Source of the DNA: Merdiplasma sp045118075 | GTDB taxonomy: Bacteria > Bacillota > Clostridia > Lachnospirales > Lachnospiraceae | NCBI GenBank assembly: GCA_045118075.1 | Contig: JBGUOI010000202.1 | Location: forward strand, 32,441 to 96,440 | Reading direction: 5' to 3' | DNA: 64,000 bases | Shown here: in pieces, positions 24,439 to 32,442 of the stretch | How positions within the stretch are numbered: position 1 is the stretch's first letter | How the letters are laid out: each line of letters begins with the position of its first letter | Translations under genes and position numbers: made by a program | Notes under the pieces: generated by a model | Database searches by the model: none | Told to the model about the DNA's origin: nothing | The model's input: the letters and a program-made list of their open reading frames with translations, nothing else

Positions 24439-26199
24439 TTAAAACGTCTGCATCTTGTCTTCCACGAATTCTCTCATTCCCTGGAAGATCAGGTAGACAC
24501 TGGTCGCACCGGCATCCTGGTGGCCGATCGCGCGCTCCATCAGGGATTTCGCGCGGCCGAATTTCGCCACATACTTCTTGGTGTTCTCCATTCCCTGGCG
24601 CGCGCCTTCCTCGGCCGCTTTCAGGATGGTGAGCAGGTCTTCGCCGCGGTGCGCTTCCATCGCCTCAAGGGCAGGTACGAGCGCATCGACCATGGTCTTG
24701 TCGCCGACCTGGGCTTTGCCGCGCTCCTGGATGGCCGCAAGGCTCTTCTTCTCCATATCGATCAGGTGATCGCCGGTGATGACCTTTTCGGAGTCCATTC
24801 CCTTTGCGCCTGCCAGATAGAGGCTGCCGAAGATCACGCCCGATGCGCCGCCCATGGACATGAGCATGGCTTTGCCGGCTTCTTCGAACATCTGGTATAC
24901 ATCGCTCTCATCGGCCATCTTGAGCAGTTTTTTCTTTGCTTTCTGCATGCCGCCGGCCATGCCGATGCCGTGGTCGCCGTCGCCGATGGCGCTGTCCACT
25001 TCGGTCAGGTAGGGCTTGTTGGCGATGATCTTGTCGGCGATGTAGAGCAGCATGTTGCGGGTATCTTCCGCGCTGAGCTCATCGAGGACGCCCTCTTTGC
25101 TCCTGGTGATCACAGCTGCCTCAACATCGTTCTCGTCGAACTCGGGCTCTTCTTCCTCCTCGGTATCCTCCGCGGAAGCCGTCTCGACTCCGACGCTTCC
25201 CTTTGCATAGTAGGGTGAATAGCACGGAGCATCCAGGTATTTCTTCAGCTCGTCATCAAGACGAAGGATCGTGATCGAGAAGCCGCCCATCTCCATGCAG
25301 GTGCAGTAGGCTTTAACTTCGGCATCGTAGACTTTCAGGCCGTCTTTGTGAAGAAGCTTCGCCAGCTCATAGTAGACAAGGTTCAGCTCGAGAAGCGGTG
25401 TGGAGCCGAGGCCGTTGATCATGACCGCGATCTCCTCGCCTTCCTTAAGCTCCATCTCTTTCTGGAGCTCGCTGTACATTCTCGCGACGATCTCATTGCA
25501 CGGAGCCATCTTGGTGCGCTCGATGCCGGGTTCGCCGTGCAGGCCCATGCCGTACTCAAGCTCATCATCGGCCAGCTCAAAGGTAGGCTTGTCATTGCCG
25601 GGAAGGGTTCCGGGAGCTGTCGCCACACCGATGGAACGGATATTGTCGCGCGCCTTTTCGGCGATCCTCACGACTTCGTCAAACTCAAGGCCTGCGTCGC
25701 AGGCGGCGCCTGCGCACTTGATCACATACACGTCGCCGGCGATGCCGCGCCTGTCGGTGATCCTCTCTTTCGGAGCGGAGACGCAGTCATCCCATACTCT
25801 CACATGGGCGGTCTTCATGCCGTCCGCCTGGCAGATCTCCTCAGCCATATCGAAGTTCAGATTGTCGCCCGCATAGCAGCCGTAGATGAACAGGACGCCC
25901 TTGCCCTGGTCAACAGACTTGGCAGCCTCGGCGATCAGTTCGGGATTGGGGGATGCGCAGATGTTGCCGCACGCTACCGCATCCGCCAGGCCGGCTCCGC
26001 AAAAGCCCGAGAAAAGGGGTTCATGGCCGCTGCCGCCGCCGATCACGAGGGCTACTTTGTCCTTGCGGGACTGGCGGTATTTGATGGCGTTGTACTCGCC
26101 GACTTTTTTATAATATTTCCGATACGCCGAAAGGAAGCCCGAGAGCATCTCTTCAACAACATTTGACGTATCTGCGTTCAGAATCTTTTTTACGGACAT
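24439..26199 (-). CDS. Fused DhaK-DhaL ketose (dihydroxyacetone/erythrulose-type) kinase
   Basis: This 586-residue protein has an N-terminal DhaK domain with GGGSGHEP (54-61) and His221 (YGMGLHGEPG), which forms the covalent hemiaminal with the ketose. An acidic linker (~345-365) leads to a C-terminal DhaL domain with the Mg-ATP motif IGDGDHG and a GGASGVIFGSLY segment. The fusion and the DhaL domain imply use of ATP, and no PTS component is encoded nearby. Bacterial homologues beside RpiB isomerases phosphorylate D- or L-erythrulose, which fits this context. Dihydroxyacetone remains an alternative. The start follows AAAGGAGGA. Confidence 0.92.
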   Translation of the reverse strand: MSVKKILNADTSNVVEEMLSGFLSAYRKYYKKVGEYNAIKYRQSRKDKVALVIGGGSGHEPLFSGFCGAGLADAVACGNICASPNPELIAEAAKSVDQGKGVLFIYGCYAGDNLNFDMAEEICQADGMKTAHVRVWDDCVSAPKERITDRRGIAGDVYVIKCAGAACDAGLEFDEVVRIAEKARDNIRSIGVATAPGTLPGNDKPTFELADDELEYGMGLHGEPGIERTKMAPCNEIVARMYSELQKEMELKEGEEIAVMINGLGSTPLLELNLVYYELAKLLHKDGLKVYDAEVKAYCTCMEMGGFSITILRLDDELKKYLDAPCYSPYYAKGSVGVETASAEDTEEEEEPEFDENDVEAAVITRSKEGVLDELSAEDTRNMLLYIADKIIANKPYLTEVDSAIGDGDHGIGMAGGMQKAKKKLLKMADESDVYQMFEEAGKAMLMSMGGASGVIFGSLYLAGAKGMDSEKVITGDHLIDMEKKSLAAIQERGKAQVGDKTMVDALVPALEAMEAHRGEDLLTILKAAEEGARQGMENTKKYVAKFGRAKSLMERAIGHQDAGATSVYLIFQGMREFVEDKMQTF

Positions 26200-26228
26200 G
26201 GTTTAATTCCTCCTTTACTGCTTGATGA

Positions 26229-27224
26229 TCAGCCGACCTTGATCTTCCTGGCCCTGCGTTCGGCAAGGATCGCAGAGATGGAACTGAAGGAGATGGCGAT
26301 GACGACGACAAATCCGCTGACGGCGGACTGCCAGTAAACATTGACGCCCAGAAGCACGATCATGTTCTGGATGATGCTGATGATGGCCGCACCGATCAGG
26401 GCGCCGGCCGGATTTCCGATGCCGCCCGTTAAGGCGATGCCGCCGATAACGGAGGAAGCGATGGAGTTCATGGGCCAGTTCTCACCGATGGCTGACTGCG
26501 AGGATCCGAGCCTTGCCACGTACAGGATGCCGGCCAGGGCGGAGATCAGACCTACCACCGAATAGAGCATCACACGGATCTTGTCCACGTTGATGCCGAG
26601 GATCTTCGCCGCCTCACGGCTGTTGCCGATGGCGTAGATATAGCGGCCGGTCTTTGTCTTCTTGACCAGGAACAGGACGACGATCAAAACGCCGATGCAG
26701 AAGATGAACGGCATCGGGATGGGACCGAGGTTGCCTTTGCCCAGGAAGTAGATCTCTTCCGGGATACCCGTGATGGCTTTACCTTTGGTCAGTACCAGGT
26801 TGATGCCGCCGTACACGCCCTGCATACCGATGGTCGCGACCATGGAGTTCAGGCGCAGCTTCGTGATGATCAGGCCGTTGATCGCGCCGAAGATCAGTCC
26901 GCAGATCAGAGCGATGGCCAGGGCTACCCACGGATTGATGTGATAATACACCATCATCATACCGGAAAGGATGCCGCACAGGGAGGCGATCTTACCGACG
27001 GAAAGATCGAGCTCGCCGATCAGCAGCAGCAGGGACTGGGCAATACCGATCATGCCGACGAAAGCCAGGTCGCGGATGACTGACTGCAGGTTGTACATAT
27101 CCAGGAAATACGGCGAGGAAATACAGGCGATGATGATCATGATCACCAGGACAGCGCCGATCGCCGTCATGTTGCTCTTTTTAAGCGCCGCTATAATAGG
27201 ATTGGTTTTTTTATTCTCGTTCAT
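26229..27224 (-). CDS. Ribose-type ABC transporter permease (RbsC family)
   Basis: This 331-residue BPD_transp_2 permease has about ten helices. Family marks are SLLLLIGELDLSVGKIASLCG, AVGYAIGN-like YAIGNSREAAKILGINVDKIRV and GGIALTGGIGNPAGALIGAAII. It forms the channel for the sugar bound by the protein of 28885-29832 and driven by the ATPase of 27255-28733. It lies 30 bp after the ATPase gene and 29 bp before the kinase gene, all in one operon. Confidence 0.94.
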   Translation of the reverse strand: MNENKKTNPIIAALKKSNMTAIGAVLVIMIIIACISSPYFLDMYNLQSVIRDLAFVGMIGIAQSLLLLIGELDLSVGKIASLCGILSGMMMVYYHINPWVALAIALICGLIFGAINGLIITKLRLNSMVATIGMQGVYGGINLVLTKGKAITGIPEEIYFLGKGNLGPIPMPFIFCIGVLIVVLFLVKKTKTGRYIYAIGNSREAAKILGINVDKIRVMLYSVVGLISALAGILYVARLGSSQSAIGENWPMNSIASSVIGGIALTGGIGNPAGALIGAAIISIIQNMIVLLGVNVYWQSAVSGFVVVIAISFSSISAILAERRARKIKVG

Positions 27225-27254
27225 AACAAAGCACCTCTCTTCACGTATGGATTA

Positions 27255-28733
27255 TTAAGCGACACCGATGATCGCGCTCAGGATGTCTTCCTTGTCGGCC
27301 GTAGCCGGGAATTCGGCCACCTTCCGGCCGTCGTAGAGAGCGATGATGCGGTTGGCGCACTTGCGGATCTCATCCATCTCGGAAGAGATCAGAATGATGC
27401 CGATACCTTTTTCCTCTGCCAGTTCTTTCATCAGGCGGTAGATCTCCGCCTTTGTCCCTACGTCAATACCCTTTGTGGGCTCGTCGAAGACAAGGACTTT
27501 GGGATTGCAGCACATGGCTCTTCCGATGATCACCTTCTGCTGGTTGCCGCCGGAAAGGAACTGGATCTCTTTTTCGGCGTCCGGCGTCTTGATATCATAG
27601 GTGTTGATCACGCTTTGAGCCAGTTCCTCTTCTTTTTTCCTGGAGATTCCGGTGGGGGTCTTCAAATCGTCGAGGACCGCCATGGATATGTTCTCCCTGA
27701 TCGAGAGCACCGGCAGGATGCCTTGTTTTTTACGCTCCTCCGGCAGGTAGATATAACCATGCTGCACGGAGAAGGTGGGATCTCCCAGTTTCCAGTTTTC
27801 GCCGTCGATCCGTACCGATCCCTTGTAAACCGGCAGGTATCCGAAGATCGCCTGCATCAGTTCGCTGCGGCCGGCGCCGACAAGTCCCGAAAAGCCCAGG
27901 ATCTCGCCTCTTTTGAGGTTGAAGCTGACGTCTGTAAACATCTCGCCTGTCAGGCCTTCGACTTCCATCAGCACTTCGTCGGAGACTTTCTCGGAACAGA
28001 ACACCTGGTTCTGATCCACTTCACGGCCGGTCATCTGGCGGATGACCCACGGAATGTCGATCCCTTCCAGTTCGTGGTAGGCGACTTTCTTTCCGTTTCT
28101 GAAGACCGTGATCACGTCACCCAGGGCAAAGATCTCTTCCAGTTTGTGGGAGATAAAGATGACTGCTTTGTTCTGCGCTTTGATCTGCCTGACGATGTCA
28201 AACAGGATCTGTGTATCTTTCGTTGTTAAAGAGGTGGTCGGCTCGTCCAGCATCAGCACCTCATAATCTTCATGCACGGTAGCTCTGGCGATCTGCAGCA
28301 GCTGCTGTGAGGATATCGAGATATCCTTGACCAGATCGTCGGGCTTGACAGGGATCTGGAATTTCTCAAGCAGCGGACGGGCTGCCTCCTCCAGAGCCTT
28401 CTGGTTGACCAATCCTTTGAATCCTGATTTTTCGTAAGGAATAAACAGATTCTCGGCTACCGACATGTAGCCGAACAGGTCGATCTCCTGCGGCACATAG
28501 GCCACTTTATCAAAAAGTTCTTTATTCTTCAGGGCATCCTGGCCATCGATCATGACCGAGCCCTCTTCCGGCGAATACACACCGGTCAGACACTTGATCA
28601 GCGTACTTTTTCCGGCACCATTTTCCCCGATGATGCAGTGGATCTGTCCCGGCTCAAAGGAAACATCTACGGAATCCAACGCAACAACGCCGGGGAATAC
28701 CTTCGTGATCCCGGTTGCCTCCAATACTTTCAT
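27255..28733 (-). CDS. Ribose-type ABC transporter ATPase (RbsA family, two NBDs)
   Basis: The start at 28733 lies eight bases from AGGAG; an ATG two codons upstream is too close. Of 492 residues, the first nucleotide-binding domain has GENGAGKST and LMLDEPT, with the unusual signature ISISSQQLLQIARA in place of LSGGQ. The second has the degenerate GLVGAGRSE typical of the family, then LSGGNQQKVIIGRAMC and LVFDEPTKGIDVGTK. It powers sugar import with the permease and binding protein on either side. Confidence 0.94.
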   Translation of the reverse strand: MKVLEATGITKVFPGVVALDSVDVSFEPGQIHCIIGENGAGKSTLIKCLTGVYSPEEGSVMIDGQDALKNKELFDKVAYVPQEIDLFGYMSVAENLFIPYEKSGFKGLVNQKALEEAARPLLEKFQIPVKPDDLVKDISISSQQLLQIARATVHEDYEVLMLDEPTTSLTTKDTQILFDIVRQIKAQNKAVIFISHKLEEIFALGDVITVFRNGKKVAYHELEGIDIPWVIRQMTGREVDQNQVFCSEKVSDEVLMEVEGLTGEMFTDVSFNLKRGEILGFSGLVGAGRSELMQAIFGYLPVYKGSVRIDGENWKLGDPTFSVQHGYIYLPEERKKQGILPVLSIRENISMAVLDDLKTPTGISRKKEEELAQSVINTYDIKTPDAEKEIQFLSGGNQQKVIIGRAMCCNPKVLVFDEPTKGIDVGTKAEIYRLMKELAEEKGIGIILISSEMDEIRKCANRIIALYDGRKVAEFPATADKEDILSAIIGVA

Positions 28734-28783
28734 GAGCATTACTCCTGTCCTGATTTTGATACGACATTAATTGTCATAAACGG

Positions 28784-28832
28784 AAAATCCGGAGACGCAT
28801 GACCCGAATTCTTCGGTCACGCGCCCCCGGAT
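28784..28832 (-). terminator. Imperfect long hairpin with TTTT after the ribose-type binding-protein gene
   Basis: The outer arms ATCCGG/CCGGAT (28787-28792 and 28827-28832) enclose an imperfect inner stem around a GAATTC-containing loop. TTTT follows on the minus strand (28784-28787). It separates the binding-protein gene from the ATPase gene, as in the other transporter operons here. Confidence 0.55.
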
Positions 28833-28884
28833 CCTCAAATCACTTTATGGTTGGTCTTTTGTGATATCCAGGTATTGATCTGAA

Positions 28885-29832
28885 TTATTCGCTGACCAGA
28901 GCGATCCACTCGTCGATGTTGGTCTCGTCGATGTAAGCGATACCGGTATCAACTTTAGCCGGGATCTCAACGCCCAGAGAAGCCTGCCACATCATCAGAA
29001 CAGCCATGGAACCCTGCATCTGCGGGATGGTGGAAGAAGTAGCCGTGATGGTGCCGCTCTTTACATACTCAAGGATCTCGATCAGGTTGTCCATGGAGAC
29101 GAATTTGACCTGTCCTGCCTTGCCGGCTTCTTCGATGGCTGCTGCCACACCGGAACCGCAAGCGTCGCAGTTCAGATATCCGGCCAGATCCGGATTAGCT
29201 GCCAGAACAGCTGCTGCCTGCTGCTGAGCTGTCTCGATGTTGTCGTTGTCGATACCGCCTTCGATGACCTCGATGTCCGGATAAGCTTCCAGAGCTTTCA
29301 GATGAGCTTCATATCTCTCGGCATGGTTCGGAGCGGACGGGAAGCCCTGCATAACGGCAACTTTGCCTTTTCCGCCAAGGATCTCGGCAAGTTTGTCAGC
29401 GGCCAGCTTAGCCTGCTCGGAGAAGTCATTTCCTACGCTGGTCAGGCCTGAGCCTTCGGGGCTGGGAGCATCGAACAGGATTACGGGAATGCCCTGTGCC
29501 TGGATCTCTTCGATAACAGCCTTGCTGCCTTCATAGTCAACGGGGTCAAGAGCGATGCCGTCGGGATGAGTGGCTGCTGCCTGCTCCAGTGTGGAGTTCT
29601 GCTCAACAACGTCTGCGGTCTGCGGTGCACGATAGTCGATCTTTACATCAACACCGAGCTGCTCGGAAAGAACCTCAGCCTGCTTAACAGCACCTTTGTT
29701 TACCTCATCGAACCATGCATGCACGCATTTGGGAACGATAACGAAGGTCATGTCTTCCGCAGCCTGTGCGCTGACAGCGCCGCCGATCATCGTTGCAGCA
29801 ACTACAGCGATAGCCAACAGTCTTTTCTTCAT
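28885..29832 (-). CDS. Ribose-type periplasmic-binding-like sugar-binding protein
   Basis: The start at 29832 (GGAGG site) gives 315 residues with signal peptide MKKRLLAIAVVAATMIGGAVSAQAAE. The mature part is a Peripla_BP_4 fold: MTFVIVPKCVHAWFDEVNKGAVKQAEVL at the N-terminus, DGIALDPVDYEGSKAVIEEIQAQGIPVILFDAP, and a hinge near GYLNCDACGSGVAAAIEEAGK. It binds the imported sugar or polyol outside the cell. It has its own promoter upstream and a hairpin downstream, which suggests it is made in excess. Confidence 0.94.
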   Translation of the reverse strand: MKKRLLAIAVVAATMIGGAVSAQAAEDMTFVIVPKCVHAWFDEVNKGAVKQAEVLSEQLGVDVKIDYRAPQTADVVEQNSTLEQAAATHPDGIALDPVDYEGSKAVIEEIQAQGIPVILFDAPSPEGSGLTSVGNDFSEQAKLAADKLAEILGGKGKVAVMQGFPSAPNHAERYEAHLKALEAYPDIEVIEGGIDNDNIETAQQQAAAVLAANPDLAGYLNCDACGSGVAAAIEEAGKAGQVKFVSMDNLIEILEYVKSGTITATSSTIPQMQGSMAVLMMWQASLGVEIPAKVDTGIAYIDETNIDEWIALVSE

Positions 29833-29860
29833 AGTAACATCCTCCTTTTTTTGTATGACG

Positions 29861-29928
29861 GGACCGGCCGCACCGGTCCGCACCCATAATGGTAATTAAA
29901 TTATAAGGTGCCTGCACGCCGGTTCCAA
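29861..29928 (-). promoter_or_regulatory. Promoter and leader hairpin of the ribose-type ABC operon
   Basis: On the minus strand, TTGGAA (29923-29928) and TATAAT (29900-29905) are 17 bp apart, a near-consensus sigma-A promoter. The leader then forms GGACCGG-5-CCGGTCC (29861-29879) before the ribosome site. This promoter lets the transporter genes be expressed apart from the regulator genes upstream. Confidence 0.7.
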
Positions 29929-29960
29929 GGTGAGCCAATTAAGAAAAAGGGGGAGAATCT

Positions 29961-31403
29961 TTAGAAGCGTATGATCTCGTCCGAAATGTCCTCCATGTAT
30001 TCATCCCGGGCCCGAAGTACGATGACGGCCGTGCCGGAGCTGGCAAAACGCAGGATATAGGACCGGACCATGGAGACGCCGTACAGGTCGCAGCGCTCGA
30101 ACGGATCCATCATGACCAGCACCTTCGGATTATACAAAAGCCACCGCTCCATCATCACGGCAATGCGGTCGTTTACATCCCTCCGCGCCATCAGGCCGTT
30201 CTGCTCTTCGGGAAGCGTCGGCGACGCATCCACGGCGTTGATGAGGCTGCCGGCCTCCAGCAGGTAATCGGCCCCCGAGATCTTCCCAAGGGACGGCAAA
30301 ATCAGATTTTCCGAGACACTCATGTTCCCGAACAGTTCGTCGCGGCTTCCCAGTTTCATAACGGACACTACCTTCTCGCGCACAAACTGCTCATATTCTC
30401 CTCTCCCGAGGCGGCGCTCGCCGATCACGCAGTAGACATCTTCATCCGGGTCCCGCCCGGAGATATTATTGAACAGGCGGGTGCGCTTTTCTTCATTGAT
30501 CACCAGCAAAGTCGTAATGGTGCCCGGGGAAAAATTCAGATCGACCGTCTTGGCTTCTCCCGAATCGGACAGCACGCCGATCCCTCTTACGCGATAAGCC
30601 GGCTGCCGGTACTCATCCCCGGGGGCCGTCTCATTCTGCCCGCGGATATATTCCTCGAGGCTTTTTTGCGCATCGCTCTTTGTCCCCAGCAGGTAGCGTT
30701 CCATCTCAGCGCGGCCGGTCAGCGCCGAGGCGCGGCATTTGCGGATGATGCGCCCGTCGCGGAAAAAGACCAGCTGGTCGCAGAGCAGCCGGATGACTTC
30801 GTTTGAATGGGAATTGACGATCACGGTGAAATGATACTTTCCGGCCGCCTCGCGCATACGCTCTGCAAAGGAATGCTGTTCCCGGGCTGTCAGGTCCTCA
30901 AGATCATCCTCGATGACCAGCACACCTGCGCCTTTAAGGCAGGTCTTGGCCAGGTCCGCCATCCGCTTTTCGTATGCAGACAGGTTCTGGAGCGGGGTTT
31001 CCGCCTGGAGATCCGGGCAGATCTTATCCAGCAGTTCCTGCACTTCCCTGTGCATTTTGCGCCGGTTTCTTCCCATCAGGAGCCATCCCGCCTGTACGAG
31101 TGCGATATACTCGGCCACGGTCCAGTCCCTGACCCGGAAGTTGTCCGGATGCATCCGGCAGACCATCTCCGTAAGCTTTCTCGCGCTGCGGATCCTCTCC
31201 CCGCGGATGGTCAGCTTCATCTCCTCAAAGTCGGGTGTTTCCCGTCCCGTCAGGAGCCGCACCAGGTGATCTTTTCCCGATGAAGACAATCCTAAAAAGC
31301 CGGTGCACTCCCCCTCTGAAAGGATCAGGCTGATCCTCCGGAGGCGCATCCCGGACTGGTCGGTCCCTGTATAATCATTGATGCGGAGGGCTTCTTTTCT
31401 CAT
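29961..31403 (-). CDS. Degenerate RbsA-like ABC protein, probably regulatory
   Basis: The 480-residue protein has the two-domain layout of sugar ABC ATPases but with damaged motifs. The first Walker A reads GLSSSGKDHL (38-47), with Asp where Ser/Thr should coordinate magnesium; the signature is LSAYEKRMADL; Walker B is VLVIEDD. The second half lacks Walker A (TLLVINEEKRTRLFNNISG) and has no LSGGQ. It therefore probably does not hydrolyse ATP normally. It lies 5 bp after a histidine kinase gene with no sensor domain and just before the binding-protein promoter, so a role in signalling or transporter assembly is more likely than import. No family name is known to me. Confidence 0.7.
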   Translation of the reverse strand: MRKEALRINDYTGTDQSGMRLRRISLILSEGECTGFLGLSSSGKDHLVRLLTGRETPDFEEMKLTIRGERIRSARKLTEMVCRMHPDNFRVRDWTVAEYIALVQAGWLLMGRNRRKMHREVQELLDKICPDLQAETPLQNLSAYEKRMADLAKTCLKGAGVLVIEDDLEDLTAREQHSFAERMREAAGKYHFTVIVNSHSNEVIRLLCDQLVFFRDGRIIRKCRASALTGRAEMERYLLGTKSDAQKSLEEYIRGQNETAPGDEYRQPAYRVRGIGVLSDSGEAKTVDLNFSPGTITTLLVINEEKRTRLFNNISGRDPDEDVYCVIGERRLGRGEYEQFVREKVVSVMKLGSRDELFGNMSVSENLILPSLGKISGADYLLEAGSLINAVDASPTLPEEQNGLMARRDVNDRIAVMMERWLLYNPKVLVMMDPFERCDLYGVSMVRSYILRFASSGTAVIVLRARDEYMEDISDEIIRF

Positions 31404-31409
31404 CGCTTC

Positions 31410-32426
31410 CTACTCGTCTTCGCTGCGCTTGTGGTCAGCCGGGATCATGATCTCGACATCCGTTCCCTGGCCGAGCGTACTGTAGACGTTCACTCCGTAC
31501 TCGTCCCCGAACAGCAGCTGGATACGCCGGTTTATGTTGGGCAGCGCGATTCCCGTCCGGTGTGTGCCTCCCGCCGGCTCGTCCAGATTCCGGTCACGGG
31601 AGTGGATCCGCTCATTAAGTGCTTCCAGTTCATCCTCCGGGATGCCTATGCCGTTGTCCGATATCATCAGGATCAGGTTCTTATCCGTCACCATCACTTC
31701 AATAGTCACCACGCCGCCTTCATCCAGATCCTCCATGCCGTGGAAGATGGCATTCTCCACCACCGGTTGGATGATCAACCGCGGAATCAGGTAGTCGTAG
31801 GCTTCCTCATCCGCCTCATCGACGATGATCTCGAGCGAGAACCGGTTGTTGAACCGGTATTGCTGGATAAGCATGTAATTGCGGATGTTGTCCAGTTCTT
31901 CGCGCAGCGTTACCAGATTTCCCTTGCGGCTGATGCTGTAGCGGAAGAATGCGCCGAGCGCCTCCGTCATGACGGCGATCTGCTCGTTGCCGTCGATCAG
32001 GGCCTGCCCGCGGATGGTCTCGAGCGTGTTGTACAGAAAATGCGGGTTGATCTGGCTCTGCAGCGCGGTCAGCTCGGTCTGTTTATCGAAAATCTCTGCC
32101 GTTGTCTGCCTTGTCAGCTCATCCGCATACAGGCGGACGACCCTCTCGAGAGGCTCCAGATATGGTTCCTCCCTGACGGCTTCCTCGAGTTTCTCTTCGC
32201 TTGGATTCTCATCGATGGCGAGCTGCGACGCGATCTGTTCCATCCGCCTTAAGGGGCGGACTGCAAAAAAATAAGCGGCTGCCAGAAGTACTGCCTCTCC
32301 CAGGGCAAGGATAACAGCCCCGGCTATATGCCGGGGCAGATTCCCGTTTTGCAGCAGGAAAACGCTCAGCAGGCAGACCGCGATCTGCGCGGTGATCAGT
32401 ATTTTCACCCGGTCCGATAATCTCAT
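31410..32426 (-). CDS. Sensor histidine kinase, YesM/LytS type, minimal membrane part
   Basis: The 338-residue kinase starts with two helices (~8-26 and ~33-56) joined by only about seven residues, so no extracellular sensor domain exists. A HAMP-like stretch follows (RPLRRMEQIASQLA), then the His_kinase domain with His129 in QSQINPHFLYNTLE and an ATPase domain (PVVENAIFHG, SDNGIGIP). It phosphorylates the response regulator encoded 16 bp upstream. The missing sensor implies it reads its signal through a partner protein, possibly the degenerate ABC protein encoded next, or the transporter. Confidence 0.92.
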   Translation of the reverse strand: MRLSDRVKILITAQIAVCLLSVFLLQNGNLPRHIAGAVILALGEAVLLAAAYFFAVRPLRRMEQIASQLAIDENPSEEKLEEAVREEPYLEPLERVVRLYADELTRQTTAEIFDKQTELTALQSQINPHFLYNTLETIRGQALIDGNEQIAVMTEALGAFFRYSISRKGNLVTLREELDNIRNYMLIQQYRFNNRFSLEIIVDEADEEAYDYLIPRLIIQPVVENAIFHGMEDLDEGGVVTIEVMVTDKNLILMISDNGIGIPEDELEALNERIHSRDRNLDEPAGGTHRTGIALPNINRRIQLLFGDEYGVNVYSTLGQGTDVEIMIPADHKRSEDE

Positions 32427-32442
32427 GACTGGCTCCTTAAGG

